From Chitinophagales bacterium (GTDB taxonomy: Bacteria; Bacteroidota; Bacteroidia; Chitinophagales; LD1), in NCBI GenBank assembly GCA_016786765.1, contig JAEUUZ010000046.1:62001-126000 (forward strand): a DNA stretch of 64,000 nucleotides, given 5' to 3'. Every line of letters begins with the position of its first letter. Positions within the stretch are counted from its first letter, which is position 1. The translations under genes and the position numbers were made by a program. Under the pieces are notes generated by a model. The model was not told where the DNA came from, did not search any database, and worked only from the letters and a program-made list of their open reading frames with translations. This document shows positions 8,735 through 17,771 of the stretch, in pieces.

Positions 8735-11014
8735 ATGAAAAAAGTTGCTTATAAAATCGCTTGTTTGTGGGTATTTTCCCTTTTCATTATTGTTGGGTTT
8801 GCACAAACCGACAATGTGTTACCATTGCAGTATAATGCTAAACTTTTCCATGAAAATAAATTATCGGTTGCGCAATGGCATCATCGCAATTTACAAGTAG
8901 AGAATGGTAACGTAATTATTATTTCCGATACCTTGTCTTTACCTTTTATTGATGATTTTTCGCGTAACACACTGCGTAAACGCAATTTCTTCCCAAATAA
9001 TAATTTTGACACCATCTTTTACGCATATGGCGCCTGCGATTCATTCTTAAACATTACCACAACACAAGGCCGCTATCATTTAGTGCAAACTTGGGATTAT
9101 AGCTTCGATGTGTTGAACCAAGAAGTAGATTCTACGCCCAAGTCACCTATCATTTTCAATTTCTTCCCGAATACGAACAGCAATTGTTTTGATCAACTAC
9201 AAGGCACATTAACCGTTTGGCCTGAGTTTTATCACTATCGATTTGATTCTTCAAACGGAAATATTGTTGGGCAAACATTAGATACTACATATGCGGATAC
9301 TATCTTAACGTATGCTGCTGAAGTTATCAAGGCCCGTCTCGATAGCAATACGAATTGGGTAGATAACAATGCCTATTGGAACACAACATATCCTGTATTC
9401 CCACCTAGCATTGGTGTGGCTACATTGGATGGTTTGAATCAGTTTGGTTTGCCATATAACAAAACATCGCCAACTACGGTAGGTATAGCAGACTACTTAA
9501 CGTCTAAGCCCATTAATTTAGGCGGATTATCGGTGGCCGACTCAGTGTATTTAAGTTTTTATTATCAATCGCAAGGCTTAGGCGATTGGCCGAATCGAAG
9601 AGATTCATTGTCGTTGGAGTTTTACAACAGCTATACCTCGAAATGGGATGTGGTTTGGAATACGGGTGGCGATACGGTTGCCCCAAGTTCTGTTGCTCCA
9701 TTTAAGCAAGTGTTGGTGCTCGTGCCGCAAACGGTGTTGCCTATTCAGAATTACTTTTACAATGGATTCCAATTCCGTTTCAAAAATTATGCATCATTAG
9801 CGGGTAACAACGATCATTGGCATATTGATTACGTACGCTTAAACAAAAACCGAAATTTTACCGATACCACCATTAGCGATATTGCTTTTGTTTATGATGT
9901 TCCTAGCGTATTGAAGAACTTCGATGAAATGCCGGCTAAACAATACACAGGGGCGAACGATTTAACGGATTCGCTTTTGTTATATGTGCGAAACAATAAT
10001 TTCGATCAAGCAACAAATAATCCGCCTGCTACACCTTATAACATTGATGTGAATTTGCTGTATCCTGCACCAAGTGTAGTGTTTACCACCAATAATGTAT
10101 TTAATGCTGAGCCCTTAAAGTCTATTTTGCTCAATCCAAGAGCGAATTATACTTTTACCGGTTCAAGTGCCGATAGTATTTCCTTATTTACTGAAGCATC
10201 TCTTGCTGTTTCGAATGTAAATCAACAAAACGATTCTCTTTTTCACGCGCAACGCTTCGATAAAACACTTTCTTATGATGATGGAAGTGCAGAAAGAGCT
10301 TATGGTTTGGAAGGATTAGGGCTGAAGAAATTCGCTTACGAGTTCAATTTGAATGTACCCGATACCTTAGTTGGGTTTCAAATTCATTACACCAATATCG
10401 ATGTTCGTGTGGAAGATTTAGTACATACCTTCAACGTATGGACAAGCTTGAAACTAAATGATGTAGCTTATGTTGATACTCCTCTGTATACGAGCTCCAA
10501 CAAAAAGCCACTGTATATCGATTCTGTAAACGGTTTTGCCACATATAGATTAGATACACCATTGTTGCTCACCGGAAAATACTATTTGGGTTGGTCGCAA
10601 ACCGATACCCGTAACCTGCAAGTGGGATACGATTTGAATACCACCAAAGGACGAAATCACATGTATATCTTCACGAATGGAACCTGGAAAGCTTCTTCAT
10701 CTCCAACCAATGGTTCTGTGATGATGCGTTGTATTTTCAACGAATACAAAGGCAACTATACTTCATTAAAACATCTTGAAAAACAAGCTATTACTGTATA
10801 TCCGAATCCATCTGCAGGATTGTTATATGTGGATGCAGAAGAAACTTTACAATTAAGTATTTTCAATCTTGCAGGTCAATTGATGCTGCAAGAAGTGATT
10901 CAACCTCGCCAAGCACTTGATATTGCAAAGCTTGATAATGGAGCATATTTCATCAAACTTACGGATGATAAAGGAACTGCTAATGCTACACAGAAGTTGA
11001 TGTTAGTGAAATAA
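8735..11014 (+). CDS. Large secreted protein with T9SS type-A sorting domain
   Basis: A 759-residue exported protein. A signal peptide occupies residues 1-24 (MKKVAYK..., hydrophobic core, cleavage after FAQ). The body is beta-rich with many Asp/Asn/Thr residues. A segment around residues 250-380 (DSVYLSFYYQSQGLG, WHIDYVRLNKN) resembles the MAM/jelly-roll domains common in Bacteroidota surface proteins. The last ~75 residues form a Por-secretion type-A sorting domain (ITVYPNPSAGLLYV, then SIFNLAGQ, then NGAYFIKL). It is therefore exported by Sec, then carried across the outer membrane by T9SS and probably attached to the surface. The substrate is unknown. It is convergent with lysC with only 3 bases between stops. 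Confidence 0.88.
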   Translation: MKKVAYKIACLWVFSLFIIVGFAQTDNVLPLQYNAKLFHENKLSVAQWHHRNLQVENGNVIIISDTLSLPFIDDFSRNTLRKRNFFPNNNFDTIFYAYGACDSFLNITTTQGRYHLVQTWDYSFDVLNQEVDSTPKSPIIFNFFPNTNSNCFDQLQGTLTVWPEFYHYRFDSSNGNIVGQTLDTTYADTILTYAAEVIKARLDSNTNWVDNNAYWNTTYPVFPPSIGVATLDGLNQFGLPYNKTSPTTVGIADYLTSKPINLGGLSVADSVYLSFYYQSQGLGDWPNRRDSLSLEFYNSYTSKWDVVWNTGGDTVAPSSVAPFKQVLVLVPQTVLPIQNYFYNGFQFRFKNYASLAGNNDHWHIDYVRLNKNRNFTDTTISDIAFVYDVPSVLKNFDEMPAKQYTGANDLTDSLLLYVRNNNFDQATNNPPATPYNIDVNLLYPAPSVVFTTNNVFNAEPLKSILLNPRANYTFTGSSADSISLFTEASLAVSNVNQQNDSLFHAQRFDKTLSYDDGSAERAYGLEGLGLKKFAYEFNLNVPDTLVGFQIHYTNIDVRVEDLVHTFNVWTSLKLNDVAYVDTPLYTSSNKKPLYIDSVNGFATYRLDTPLLLTGKYYLGWSQTDTRNLQVGYDLNTTKGRNHMYIFTNGTWKASSSPTNGSVMMRCIFNEYKGNYTSLKHLEKQAITVYPNPSAGLLYVDAEETLQLSIFNLAGQLMLQEVIQPRQALDIAKLDNGAYFIKLTDDKGTANATQKLMLVK

Positions 11015-11017
11015 TCA

Positions 11018-12280
11018 TCACTCTCTCATCAGCACTTGTATCGTATTTCTTGAAATCTGACGAATCAAAATATCTTTCTCTTTTGTGAGCTTATCAATGA
11101 TGCCCTGATTGAAATGGCGAATGGTTAAAAGCGATAACTTCTCGTTTTGAACAATAGAAAAATCGTTACTTAACTCATCAATAATGGCGTCTATTTTTTC
11201 TTTCTTGTAATCTACGCAAATTGAGAAGCTGATGGCTGCGTTTTGCATCATATTAATGCGCAGTCGCAAATCAGCAAAGGTGGAAAATACTTTACTTAAG
11301 TGGTCTTCTCCAATAAATGAAAAGTCTTTTGCAGAAAACGATAATAATACCTGATTGCGTTTGTGAATAATAATTGGCGGTAAAAACGAAGTGTTGGCAT
11401 TTGCTGAAATAATACTGCCGCGTTTGTTGTAATTCACGAAAGAACGTACCTCTAATGGAATATTTCTGTTTTGAATGGGCTTAATCGTTTTCGGGTGAAT
11501 AACACTCGCTCCGTAATACGTCATTTCAATGGCCTCTGTAAACGTAAGTTCGCTGATGAATGTGGCTTCCGGAAACTCTTTTGGGTCGGCATTCATAATA
11601 CCTTCTACGTCTTTCCACACGGTCATGCGCTCTGCATTTAAACAATACGAAAAAATAGCGGCAGTATAATCTGACCCTTCTCGGCCCAATGTTGTTGTAA
11701 AATCTTCTTGCGTACATCCCACAAAACCTTGTGTGATAACAAATCCTGTTTCAAATAATGGAGGAATAACCGTGCTGATTGCCTTCTCGGTTTTTTTCCA
11801 ATCAATCTTGCCTTCTGTGTAAGCATTGTCGGTAAAAATGCAATGTTTTGCATCTACCAATGTATTGGTAACCGATTGATGATTGGCATATTCTGAAACA
11901 ATAGTGGTCGAAATATATTCACCAATAGAAACGACTTGGTCGTAAATGAAATTATAATTCCGGGAGTGGTTTTGCGACAAGAAATCGATTGTTTTGTCAA
12001 TGATTTTTCGAACGGCTATGTCACAAGTATTGGGTTGGTTTTCGAACAATTCGCTGATAATTGCTAAATGCTTTGTATACACTGTTTCGATACTATTCTT
12101 CCATTCAGTATTATGCGCATAATACTCGTTAATTACTTTCTCTAAATCGTTAGTGGTTTTCCCCATGGCCGAAATCACCACTACCTTTTCCTTAAATGGA
12201 TTCTCTTTCAAAATAGAAATCACATTTTTTACTGCTTGTGCATCTTTCACCGATGCTCCTCCAAATTTGTAAACTTGCAT
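11018..12280 (-). CDS. lysC: Aspartate kinase (monofunctional)
   Basis: A 420-residue aspartokinase that phosphorylates aspartate at the entrance to lysine, threonine and methionine synthesis. The amino acid kinase domain starts with VYKFGGASVKD (residues 3-13), and GREGSDYTAA with WKDVEGIMNADP mark the nucleotide and aspartate sites (about 205-235). Residues about 300-420 form the ACT-type regulatory region that normally senses lysine or threonine. There is no homoserine dehydrogenase domain. dapB, a later gene of the same pathway, is 38 kb away. The GNAT gene lies 18 bases upstream on the same strand, so a two-gene transcript is likely. Confidence 0.93.
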   Translation of the reverse strand: MQVYKFGGASVKDAQAVKNVISILKENPFKEKVVVISAMGKTTNDLEKVINEYYAHNTEWKNSIETVYTKHLAIISELFENQPNTCDIAVRKIIDKTIDFLSQNHSRNYNFIYDQVVSIGEYISTTIVSEYANHQSVTNTLVDAKHCIFTDNAYTEGKIDWKKTEKAISTVIPPLFETGFVITQGFVGCTQEDFTTTLGREGSDYTAAIFSYCLNAERMTVWKDVEGIMNADPKEFPEATFISELTFTEAIEMTYYGASVIHPKTIKPIQNRNIPLEVRSFVNYNKRGSIISANANTSFLPPIIIHKRNQVLLSFSAKDFSFIGEDHLSKVFSTFADLRLRINMMQNAAISFSICVDYKKEKIDAIIDELSNDFSIVQNEKLSLLTIRHFNQGIIDKLTKEKDILIRQISRNTIQVLMRE

Positions 12281-12298
12281 AGCGCTGTCCTTCTCTTG

Positions 12299-12787
12299 TT
12301 ATGATTGTGTTTGTAAATAATTGTTGATGGTGTTTCCATTCATTTTGCAGGTGTACCATTCCTTGTCGAAATGAGCACCTAAACTCTTATAGAACTTAAT
12401 TGCATTTTCGTTCCAATCCAATACCTGCCATCGGATATGGCTTATTCCATTGTCTTGTGCCGCTTTTAAAAAAGCATTCATTAATTTTCTTCCGATGCCA
12501 TACTGTCTGTAACTTTCGGTTACTACAATATCGTCTAAGAAATAGTATTTGCCTTTCCAAGTGGAGTAAGCCGTGTAATACAAACAAATACCTACAACTG
12601 TTGATGTGGCATCATCTTCTGCAACAAATGCTTGAAATGCAGGATGTTCGCCAAAACCATCTTTTAGCATTTTTTCTTCGGTATTGACAACTTCTTCAGG
12701 TGCTTTCTCAAACAAAGCCAACTCTCGCACCAATCCCATTATGGCCGGCACATCTTTAGGTTCTGCTTTTCGTACAACAATTTCCAT
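12299..12787 (-). CDS. GNAT acetyltransferase, SSAT/thialysine-like
   Basis: A 162-residue acetyl-CoA-dependent N-acetyltransferase. The beginning (IVVRKAEPKDVPAIMGLVREL) and the FLDDIVVTESYRQYGIGRKLM block (acetyl-CoA pyrophosphate loop QYGIGRK) are hallmarks of GNAT. The ELALFEKAPEEV segment and the WQVLDWNENAIKFYKSLGA end are characteristic of the spermidine/spermine N1-acetyltransferase and thialysine acetyltransferase branch. Polyamines or lysine analogues are therefore the likely substrates; this is inference. Expressed with lysC downstream (18-base gap). Confidence 0.85.
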   Translation of the reverse strand: MEIVVRKAEPKDVPAIMGLVRELALFEKAPEEVVNTEEKMLKDGFGEHPAFQAFVAEDDATSTVVGICLYYTAYSTWKGKYYFLDDIVVTESYRQYGIGRKLMNAFLKAAQDNGISHIRWQVLDWNENAIKFYKSLGAHFDKEWYTCKMNGNTINNYLQTQS

Positions 12788-12847
12788 AGGTCGCGAAAAT
12801 AGGGTTTGACTTAATCTTTCAATAATTTATTACAAAAAAATCTGCAC

Positions 12848-14653
12848 TTATTTTACTACAAGTCGTTGAACACCATTGTTATTCGATTGCACTAAATAGA
12901 CTCCTGCAGATAGGGCAATTATCTGCCGACTATCTTTCTCTAACTCAATAACAGCAATACGTTGTCCTAAAGTATTCAAAATTTGAAAGCTTTGCTTTGC
13001 CGCACTTATATTTGATAAAGTTACCGAACCTGACGATGGATTAGGATAAACTGTAAATGTTTTGTCCCCAGTATTTTCTTTTATACTTACAGTACTGCTA
13101 AAGGTTTCAGCCATTTTTAGGGCTTCAAAGGCATTTACCCGTCCGTGTCCCATTTCTAAATTCCATGTACCATATGGAGTGATGGTGTCGTATGTGTAGC
13201 TGCTCACTTTATCGGCAGTTTTGTTGAGAATGGCTTTAATATCTCGAGCATGGAGTCCCGGATTTAGCGATAATAATAAAGCTCCAACTCCTGCGGCATT
13301 CGGACAAGCAGCACTTGTGCCGTTGAACGTTTGCGTGTAGGCGCTTGTTGTAAAGCCTTTTGCTCCGGTAATATCTGTGGTTGAAATGCGCACTCCCGGG
13401 GCAACTACATCCAATGTTAATCCATAGCTACTGCCCCAACTTTCTCCTGAGCAATCAGCAGGTTTTTTACGCTTATCGCACATGTTGCTGGCACCAACAG
13501 CTATGGTGTTATCCAAACTTGCCGGCCATAACACAGTGGCTATATCATCGTTTCCGGCCGAGAAAAACATGGCTACCCCTTTGCCGCTTCTTGCTTGCAA
13601 AAATGCAGCGTTGATTTCGTTATCCACTAGCGTTTTATCAATACTCAACACGGCAACGTATAAATCGCTTAATCCGGCTGAAGTGCTCATAATATCGGCA
13701 TCTGCCACTCTCCATGCCCATGCAGAACCATTCACTAAGGCTTCGGTAGAGGTGGTGGCTTGAATGCCTATTGACCCTCCGTAATTTTTGTAATTAAAAA
13801 TGCGAATTGGAATGAGTTTGCTCATAGGTGCAATGCCTGCAATTCCTTTTCCATTATCTGCCATTGCGCCTACAATACCTGCACATGCTGTTCCATGTCC
13901 GTCATTGTTGAAATTGGGTGTTGGGGCACCTTGTGTATTGCTCACTGAATCGGCCAAAGCATCGAATCCGGGGAGAATATTGTCTACTAAATCTTCATGC
14001 AAGGTGTCAACACCGCTATCCAAAATAGCTACCTTCGGAATATACGTTCCCCAATTGTATTGCCATGCCGAATCTACATTCATATCCGCATTCGGAGTGC
14101 CATTGCCTTGAACGGCTGAGCCTGTATTTTCAATGCTCCATTGGCGATTGTAATAGGTGTCGTTAGTGCTTGCTTGTAGTGTGAACACTTGATTAATGCT
14201 TGCATACTTTACAGCATTGTTTTGTCGAATAACGGCCAAATCGAATACTACTTCTTCATTGTTTTTTCCGCTCGAAATCACAGTGTAGTAATCGGGGATA
14301 AATGGATGCTTGTTAAGTTTTAACGTGTTATTCAATGCATACACAAATGCTTGCTCCATACCTGGGTTTAATTGCACTAGAATAGTATTAGTGTTGAACG
14401 CTAGATGTTGATCGGCTACATGTATTGGTGTTGAAAAGCAGAAAGCGTTTAGTTTTCCGGCATTCACTTCTTTGGCACGTACTACTGCAAATCGATTATT
14501 TAGGTATGTAACAAATTCAATATCCTGTTTTGTACACCAAGCAGGAAAGGTTTCTTTGTCCTGCTCAGTACACAACTGCACAGCATAAACATTTTCTTGT
14601 GCGAATGAGAATATGCTCGAAAACATTAGGACAATGAGTATCAGATGTTTCAT
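12848..14653 (-). CDS. Secreted subtilisin-like (S8) peptidase with T9SS sorting domain
   Basis: A 601-residue secreted serine protease. A signal peptide covers residues 1-20 (MKHLILIVLMFSSIFSFAQ). A pro-region follows, then the S8 domain with Asp212 (AILDSGVDTLHED), His253 (NDGHGTACAGIVG) and Ser447 (NGTSAACPNAAG) as the catalytic triad. The C-terminal ~75 residues are a type-A T9SS domain (FTVYPNPSSGSVTL to GVQRLVVK). The start is the ATG at 14653, which gives the signal peptide; a 16-residue upstream extension is not plausible. It should be secreted through T9SS as an extracellular or surface protease. The GH25 gene is on the same strand upstream (76 bases). Confidence 0.93.
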   Translation of the reverse strand: MKHLILIVLMFSSIFSFAQENVYAVQLCTEQDKETFPAWCTKQDIEFVTYLNNRFAVVRAKEVNAGKLNAFCFSTPIHVADQHLAFNTNTILVQLNPGMEQAFVYALNNTLKLNKHPFIPDYYTVISSGKNNEEVVFDLAVIRQNNAVKYASINQVFTLQASTNDTYYNRQWSIENTGSAVQGNGTPNADMNVDSAWQYNWGTYIPKVAILDSGVDTLHEDLVDNILPGFDALADSVSNTQGAPTPNFNNDGHGTACAGIVGAMADNGKGIAGIAPMSKLIPIRIFNYKNYGGSIGIQATTSTEALVNGSAWAWRVADADIMSTSAGLSDLYVAVLSIDKTLVDNEINAAFLQARSGKGVAMFFSAGNDDIATVLWPASLDNTIAVGASNMCDKRKKPADCSGESWGSSYGLTLDVVAPGVRISTTDITGAKGFTTSAYTQTFNGTSAACPNAAGVGALLLSLNPGLHARDIKAILNKTADKVSSYTYDTITPYGTWNLEMGHGRVNAFEALKMAETFSSTVSIKENTGDKTFTVYPNPSSGSVTLSNISAAKQSFQILNTLGQRIAVIELEKDSRQIIALSAGVYLVQSNNNGVQRLVVK

Positions 14654-14729
14654 GCTTTTTAATTTAGTTCTTAAAGTACAATTTGTTTTAGATATTCTCA
14701 CACATTTGCAATTGTAAATGAGACAGTAT

Positions 14730-15557
14730 TTAATTCTGCCGGAAGGAAGGTGTTTTATCTTTTAGCAACAAAGCACGTAAATCTCCTATACTTCCTTTGA
14801 ACACATTCGCATCAATTTTTGCACCGGTAGAGAGGAGTGAAGCTTTGTCGGTATGCTGCCAAAACCTCCATTCGCATTCGTCTATGTTCAAATCTTGCTC
14901 GTAGTAATGGGCTATCCAAAACGTATACTCCGGAAAATCTTCTGCCAAGTAATCTTCAATAAAATTGCGGTTGGAATAGATAATCGGCTTTACATTATAG
15001 TGTTGCTCAATCACAAGGGCATAATCTTTAACAGCCTTAACGATTTCATCTTTACTCAAGCCTTTGGTTTCTTCAATATCAATCACCGGTGGCAAATCAC
15101 CTTTTTCTAAATCCACCGATTCAATGAAATTCTTCGCCTGCTTTTTTGCATCTTTATTGGGTAAGAAGTAGTGATAGGCTCCACGAATGATGTCATTGTC
15201 TTTGGCATTTTCCCAGTGTTCGGCAAACAACTCATCTTCCCACCATGCACCTTCAGTGGCTTTGATAAACACAAACTGAAAACGAACCGTATCGCCATTC
15301 GTTGCTATAGAAGCTAAATGCTCCCAATCAATATCAGGTTGGTAATGCGATACATCTATACCATGAACTCCGTACTGCATGGGGAAGTTAGCAGGAGAAA
15401 CCTTTCCTTTATTGTGTTTACGAGCATACCAGCGATAGGCACGAAACGAATACTTAATAATAGGCTTATGAAAATAGAAGGCAATGCAAATAATTGCTAT
15501 GAAATTGAACCATAAAACATACGAAGTAATAGTGCGCTTCCTCCTCTTCTTTGCCAT
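14730..15557 (-). CDS. GH25 lysozyme (N-acetylmuramidase), membrane-anchored
   Basis: A 275-residue glycoside hydrolase family 25 enzyme that cleaves the MurNAc-GlcNAc bond of peptidoglycan. A short basic cytoplasmic start (MAKKRRKRT) precedes a membrane anchor (about residues 12-30). The GH25 barrel starts with GVHGIDVSHYQPDIDWE, and the catalytic Asp/Glu region is in PPVIDIEETKG (about residue 155). FVFIKATEGAWWED and AYHYFLP match the family. The start is the ATG at 15557; the frame extends one TTG codon upstream. Likely roles are wall remodelling in the periplasm or autolysis. Confidence 0.92.
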   Translation of the reverse strand: MAKKRRKRTITSYVLWFNFIAIICIAFYFHKPIIKYSFRAYRWYARKHNKGKVSPANFPMQYGVHGIDVSHYQPDIDWEHLASIATNGDTVRFQFVFIKATEGAWWEDELFAEHWENAKDNDIIRGAYHYFLPNKDAKKQAKNFIESVDLEKGDLPPVIDIEETKGLSKDEIVKAVKDYALVIEQHYNVKPIIYSNRNFIEDYLAEDFPEYTFWIAHYYEQDLNIDECEWRFWQHTDKASLLSTGAKIDANVFKGSIGDLRALLLKDKTPSFRQN

Positions 15558-15620
15558 CAAATAAAAATAAAAAAATATTTGATATGTGTGTGTGCAATGG
15601 GTTTGATTGGGCGTAAAGCG

Positions 15621-16556
15621 CTACTGCTGTTGGGTTTGAAGAAATGCAATATTACGTTTCAATCCTGCAAATTTTGTTCGCTTTACAGCCGAATGTTTGA
15701 ATAATTGTTGAAAGGTGTCTTCTTGAAGATTAAGCCAATCATTTTTTGTCATACTCAACAAATCAGGATGGGGTTCAAACCGAGGCTCATGATGCGGCTT
15801 TGCTTGCGCGTTAATGGGGCAAACTTGCTGACAAACATCACAACCAAACATCCAATTATCGAATTTGCCTCTTTGGTCGGATGGCAGTATTTCATCTTTC
15901 AATTCAATGGTGAAATAAGAAATGCATTTAGATCCATCAATTTGGTAAGGGGCAATAATGGCTTCGGTCGGACAAGCATCTATGCATTTTGTACAAGTAC
16001 CGCAAAAGTTTTTCACCGGACTATCATACGGCAATTCAATATCTATAATTATCTCCGCTAAGAAGAAATACGAGCCTTTTTGTTTGGTTAGGATGTTGGT
16101 GTTCTTTCCCATCCAACCAATGCCGGAACGCTCTGCCCAAGCTCTTTCCAGCACCGGAGCACTATCAACAAAGCAGCGACCGTTGATATCTCCACTTTGA
16201 TCCCGAATAAATTGCAGTAGTTGTTCTAGTTTTTCTTTCACCACAATATGGTAATCGGCTCCATAAGCATACATCGCTATTTTAGGCGCTGTTTCATCGA
16301 GTTGTTGTTGCTCTGTGAAGTAGTTGTAGGATAGCGAAATTACCGTTTTAGCTCCGTCAACCAACAATCTTGGGTCCACCCGTTTATCGAAGTAATTTTC
16401 CAAATAACCCATCTTCCCATGCCGCTGTTGGTTCAGCCATTGCTCCAAAAATTTCGCTTCGCTATCTAATCGCTCAGCTTTCGCAAAACCAACGTCTTGA
16501 AAGCCCAAATCCAAAGCTTGTGCCTTAATTTGGTTGGAAAGCGCTGCGTTCAACAT
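15621..16556 (-). CDS. queG: Epoxyqueuosine reductase
   Basis: A 311-residue cobalamin-dependent iron-sulfur enzyme that reduces epoxyqueuosine to queuosine in tRNA (last step of queuosine synthesis). The two [4Fe-4S] cluster motifs are clear: [12 protein letters not shown] (about residues 187-198) and CDVCQQVCP (about 239-247). The N-terminal region ([19 protein letters not shown], then HGKMGYL) and [16 protein letters not shown] match QueG. Length is slightly shorter than the E. coli protein, which carries an extra C-terminal HEAT extension; short forms are common in Bacteroidota. The start ATG at 16556 is divergent from ruvB. Confidence 0.95.
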   Translation of the reverse strand: MLNAALSNQIKAQALDLGFQDVGFAKAERLDSEAKFLEQWLNQQRHGKMGYLENYFDKRVDPRLLVDGAKTVISLSYNYFTEQQQLDETAPKIAMYAYGADYHIVVKEKLEQLLQFIRDQSGDINGRCFVDSAPVLERAWAERSGIGWMGKNTNILTKQKGSYFFLAEIIIDIELPYDSPVKNFCGTCTKCIDACPTEAIIAPYQIDGSKCISYFTIELKDEILPSDQRGKFDNWMFGCDVCQQVCPINAQAKPHHEPRFEPHPDLLSMTKNDWLNLQEDTFQQLFKHSAVKRTKFAGLKRNIAFLQTQQQ

Positions 16557-16692
16557 AAGCGGAGAGAATTGTTATGCAGCGAAAGTAAAGTCTTTTGTTG
16601 TACTACAAAGAATTTCATTGCTTTGTGCATGTGATTCAAAAAACAAATTATTTTCACACAAAATACAGAAATCAAACGCATCTTTGCAGCAC

Positions 16693-17715
16693 ATGAATCC
16701 AAATTTAGATCCGGAACAAAAACTCAACAACGAAGATCAGGAAATCGAAAGAGCCCTGCGTCCGCAACGGATCGATGATTTTAAAGGGCAACCTCAAATT
16801 ATTGAGAACCTTTTTATTTTCATCGAAGCTGCTAAGCGAAGAGGCGAGTCGTTGGATCACTTGTTACTACATGGTCCTCCGGGTTTAGGGAAAACTACAT
16901 TGTCGCATATCGTTTCGCATGAAATGGGCGTGAATATGAAGATTACATCCGGTCCTGTGCTTGAAAAGCCGGGCGATTTGGCGGGTTTGCTCACGAACTT
17001 GGAAAGCAATGATGTGTTGTTTATTGATGAAATTCATCGCTTATCGCCAGTAATAGAGGAGTATTTATACAGCGCTATGGAAGATTTCAAGATTGATATC
17101 ATGATTGAAACCGGCCCTAATGCACGTTCTATCCAAATTGCGCTAAATCCGTTTACATTGGTGGGGGCTACAACTCGTTCCGGTTTACTAACAGCCCCTT
17201 TACGTTCGCGTTTTGGAATTACCTGTCGTTTGGAATATTACAATGCTGAAGTCTTGTCGAATATCATTAAGCGGTCGTGTGCCATTCTAAAAGTGGAAAT
17301 TCAGGAGCAAGCAGCATTTGAAATTGCCCGCAGAAGTCGTGGTACACCACGTATTGCCAACTTGTTGTTGCGCAGAGTGCGCGACTTCGCACAAATTAAA
17401 GGCAATGGAACTATTACCCTTGAAATTGCAAAATATGCATTAGAGGCGCTGAACGTTGATGCGCATGGTTTAGATGAAATGGATAATCGTATCATATCTG
17501 CTATTATCGAAAAATTTAAGGGAGGACCAGTAGGATTAACTACTATCGCTACTGCTGTTGGTGAAGAAGCAGGAACGATCGAGGAAGTATACGAGCCTTA
17601 TCTTATTATGCAAGGATTCTTAAAACGAACACCACGCGGAAGAGAAGCCACTGATTTAGCATACAAGCATATTGGAAAGATTCCTCCTGCAATGAATCAT
17701 TCCTTATTTAGTTAA
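16693..17715 (+). CDS. ruvB: Holliday junction branch migration ATPase RuvB
   Basis: A 340-residue AAA+ motor that drives branch migration of Holliday junctions with RuvA and RuvC during recombination and repair. It shows [15 protein letters not shown], Walker [10 protein letters not shown] (about residues 60-68), Walker B LFIDEIHR, sensor GATTRSGLL and the C-terminal winged-helix segment [16 protein letters not shown]...[17 protein letters not shown]. The ATG at 16693 gives the standard N-terminus; a longer frame upstream (from 16534) overlaps queG and is not needed. RuvA and RuvC are not in the window. Confidence 0.97.
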   Translation: MNPNLDPEQKLNNEDQEIERALRPQRIDDFKGQPQIIENLFIFIEAAKRRGESLDHLLLHGPPGLGKTTLSHIVSHEMGVNMKITSGPVLEKPGDLAGLLTNLESNDVLFIDEIHRLSPVIEEYLYSAMEDFKIDIMIETGPNARSIQIALNPFTLVGATTRSGLLTAPLRSRFGITCRLEYYNAEVLSNIIKRSCAILKVEIQEQAAFEIARRSRGTPRIANLLLRRVRDFAQIKGNGTITLEIAKYALEALNVDAHGLDEMDNRIISAIIEKFKGGPVGLTTIATAVGEEAGTIEEVYEPYLIMQGFLKRTPRGREATDLAYKHIGKIPPAMNHSLFS

Positions 17716-17771
17716 AATCAGCAAAACATAATTTTACTTTTTTTGTTTATACCTCAACAAAATGAAAAGCC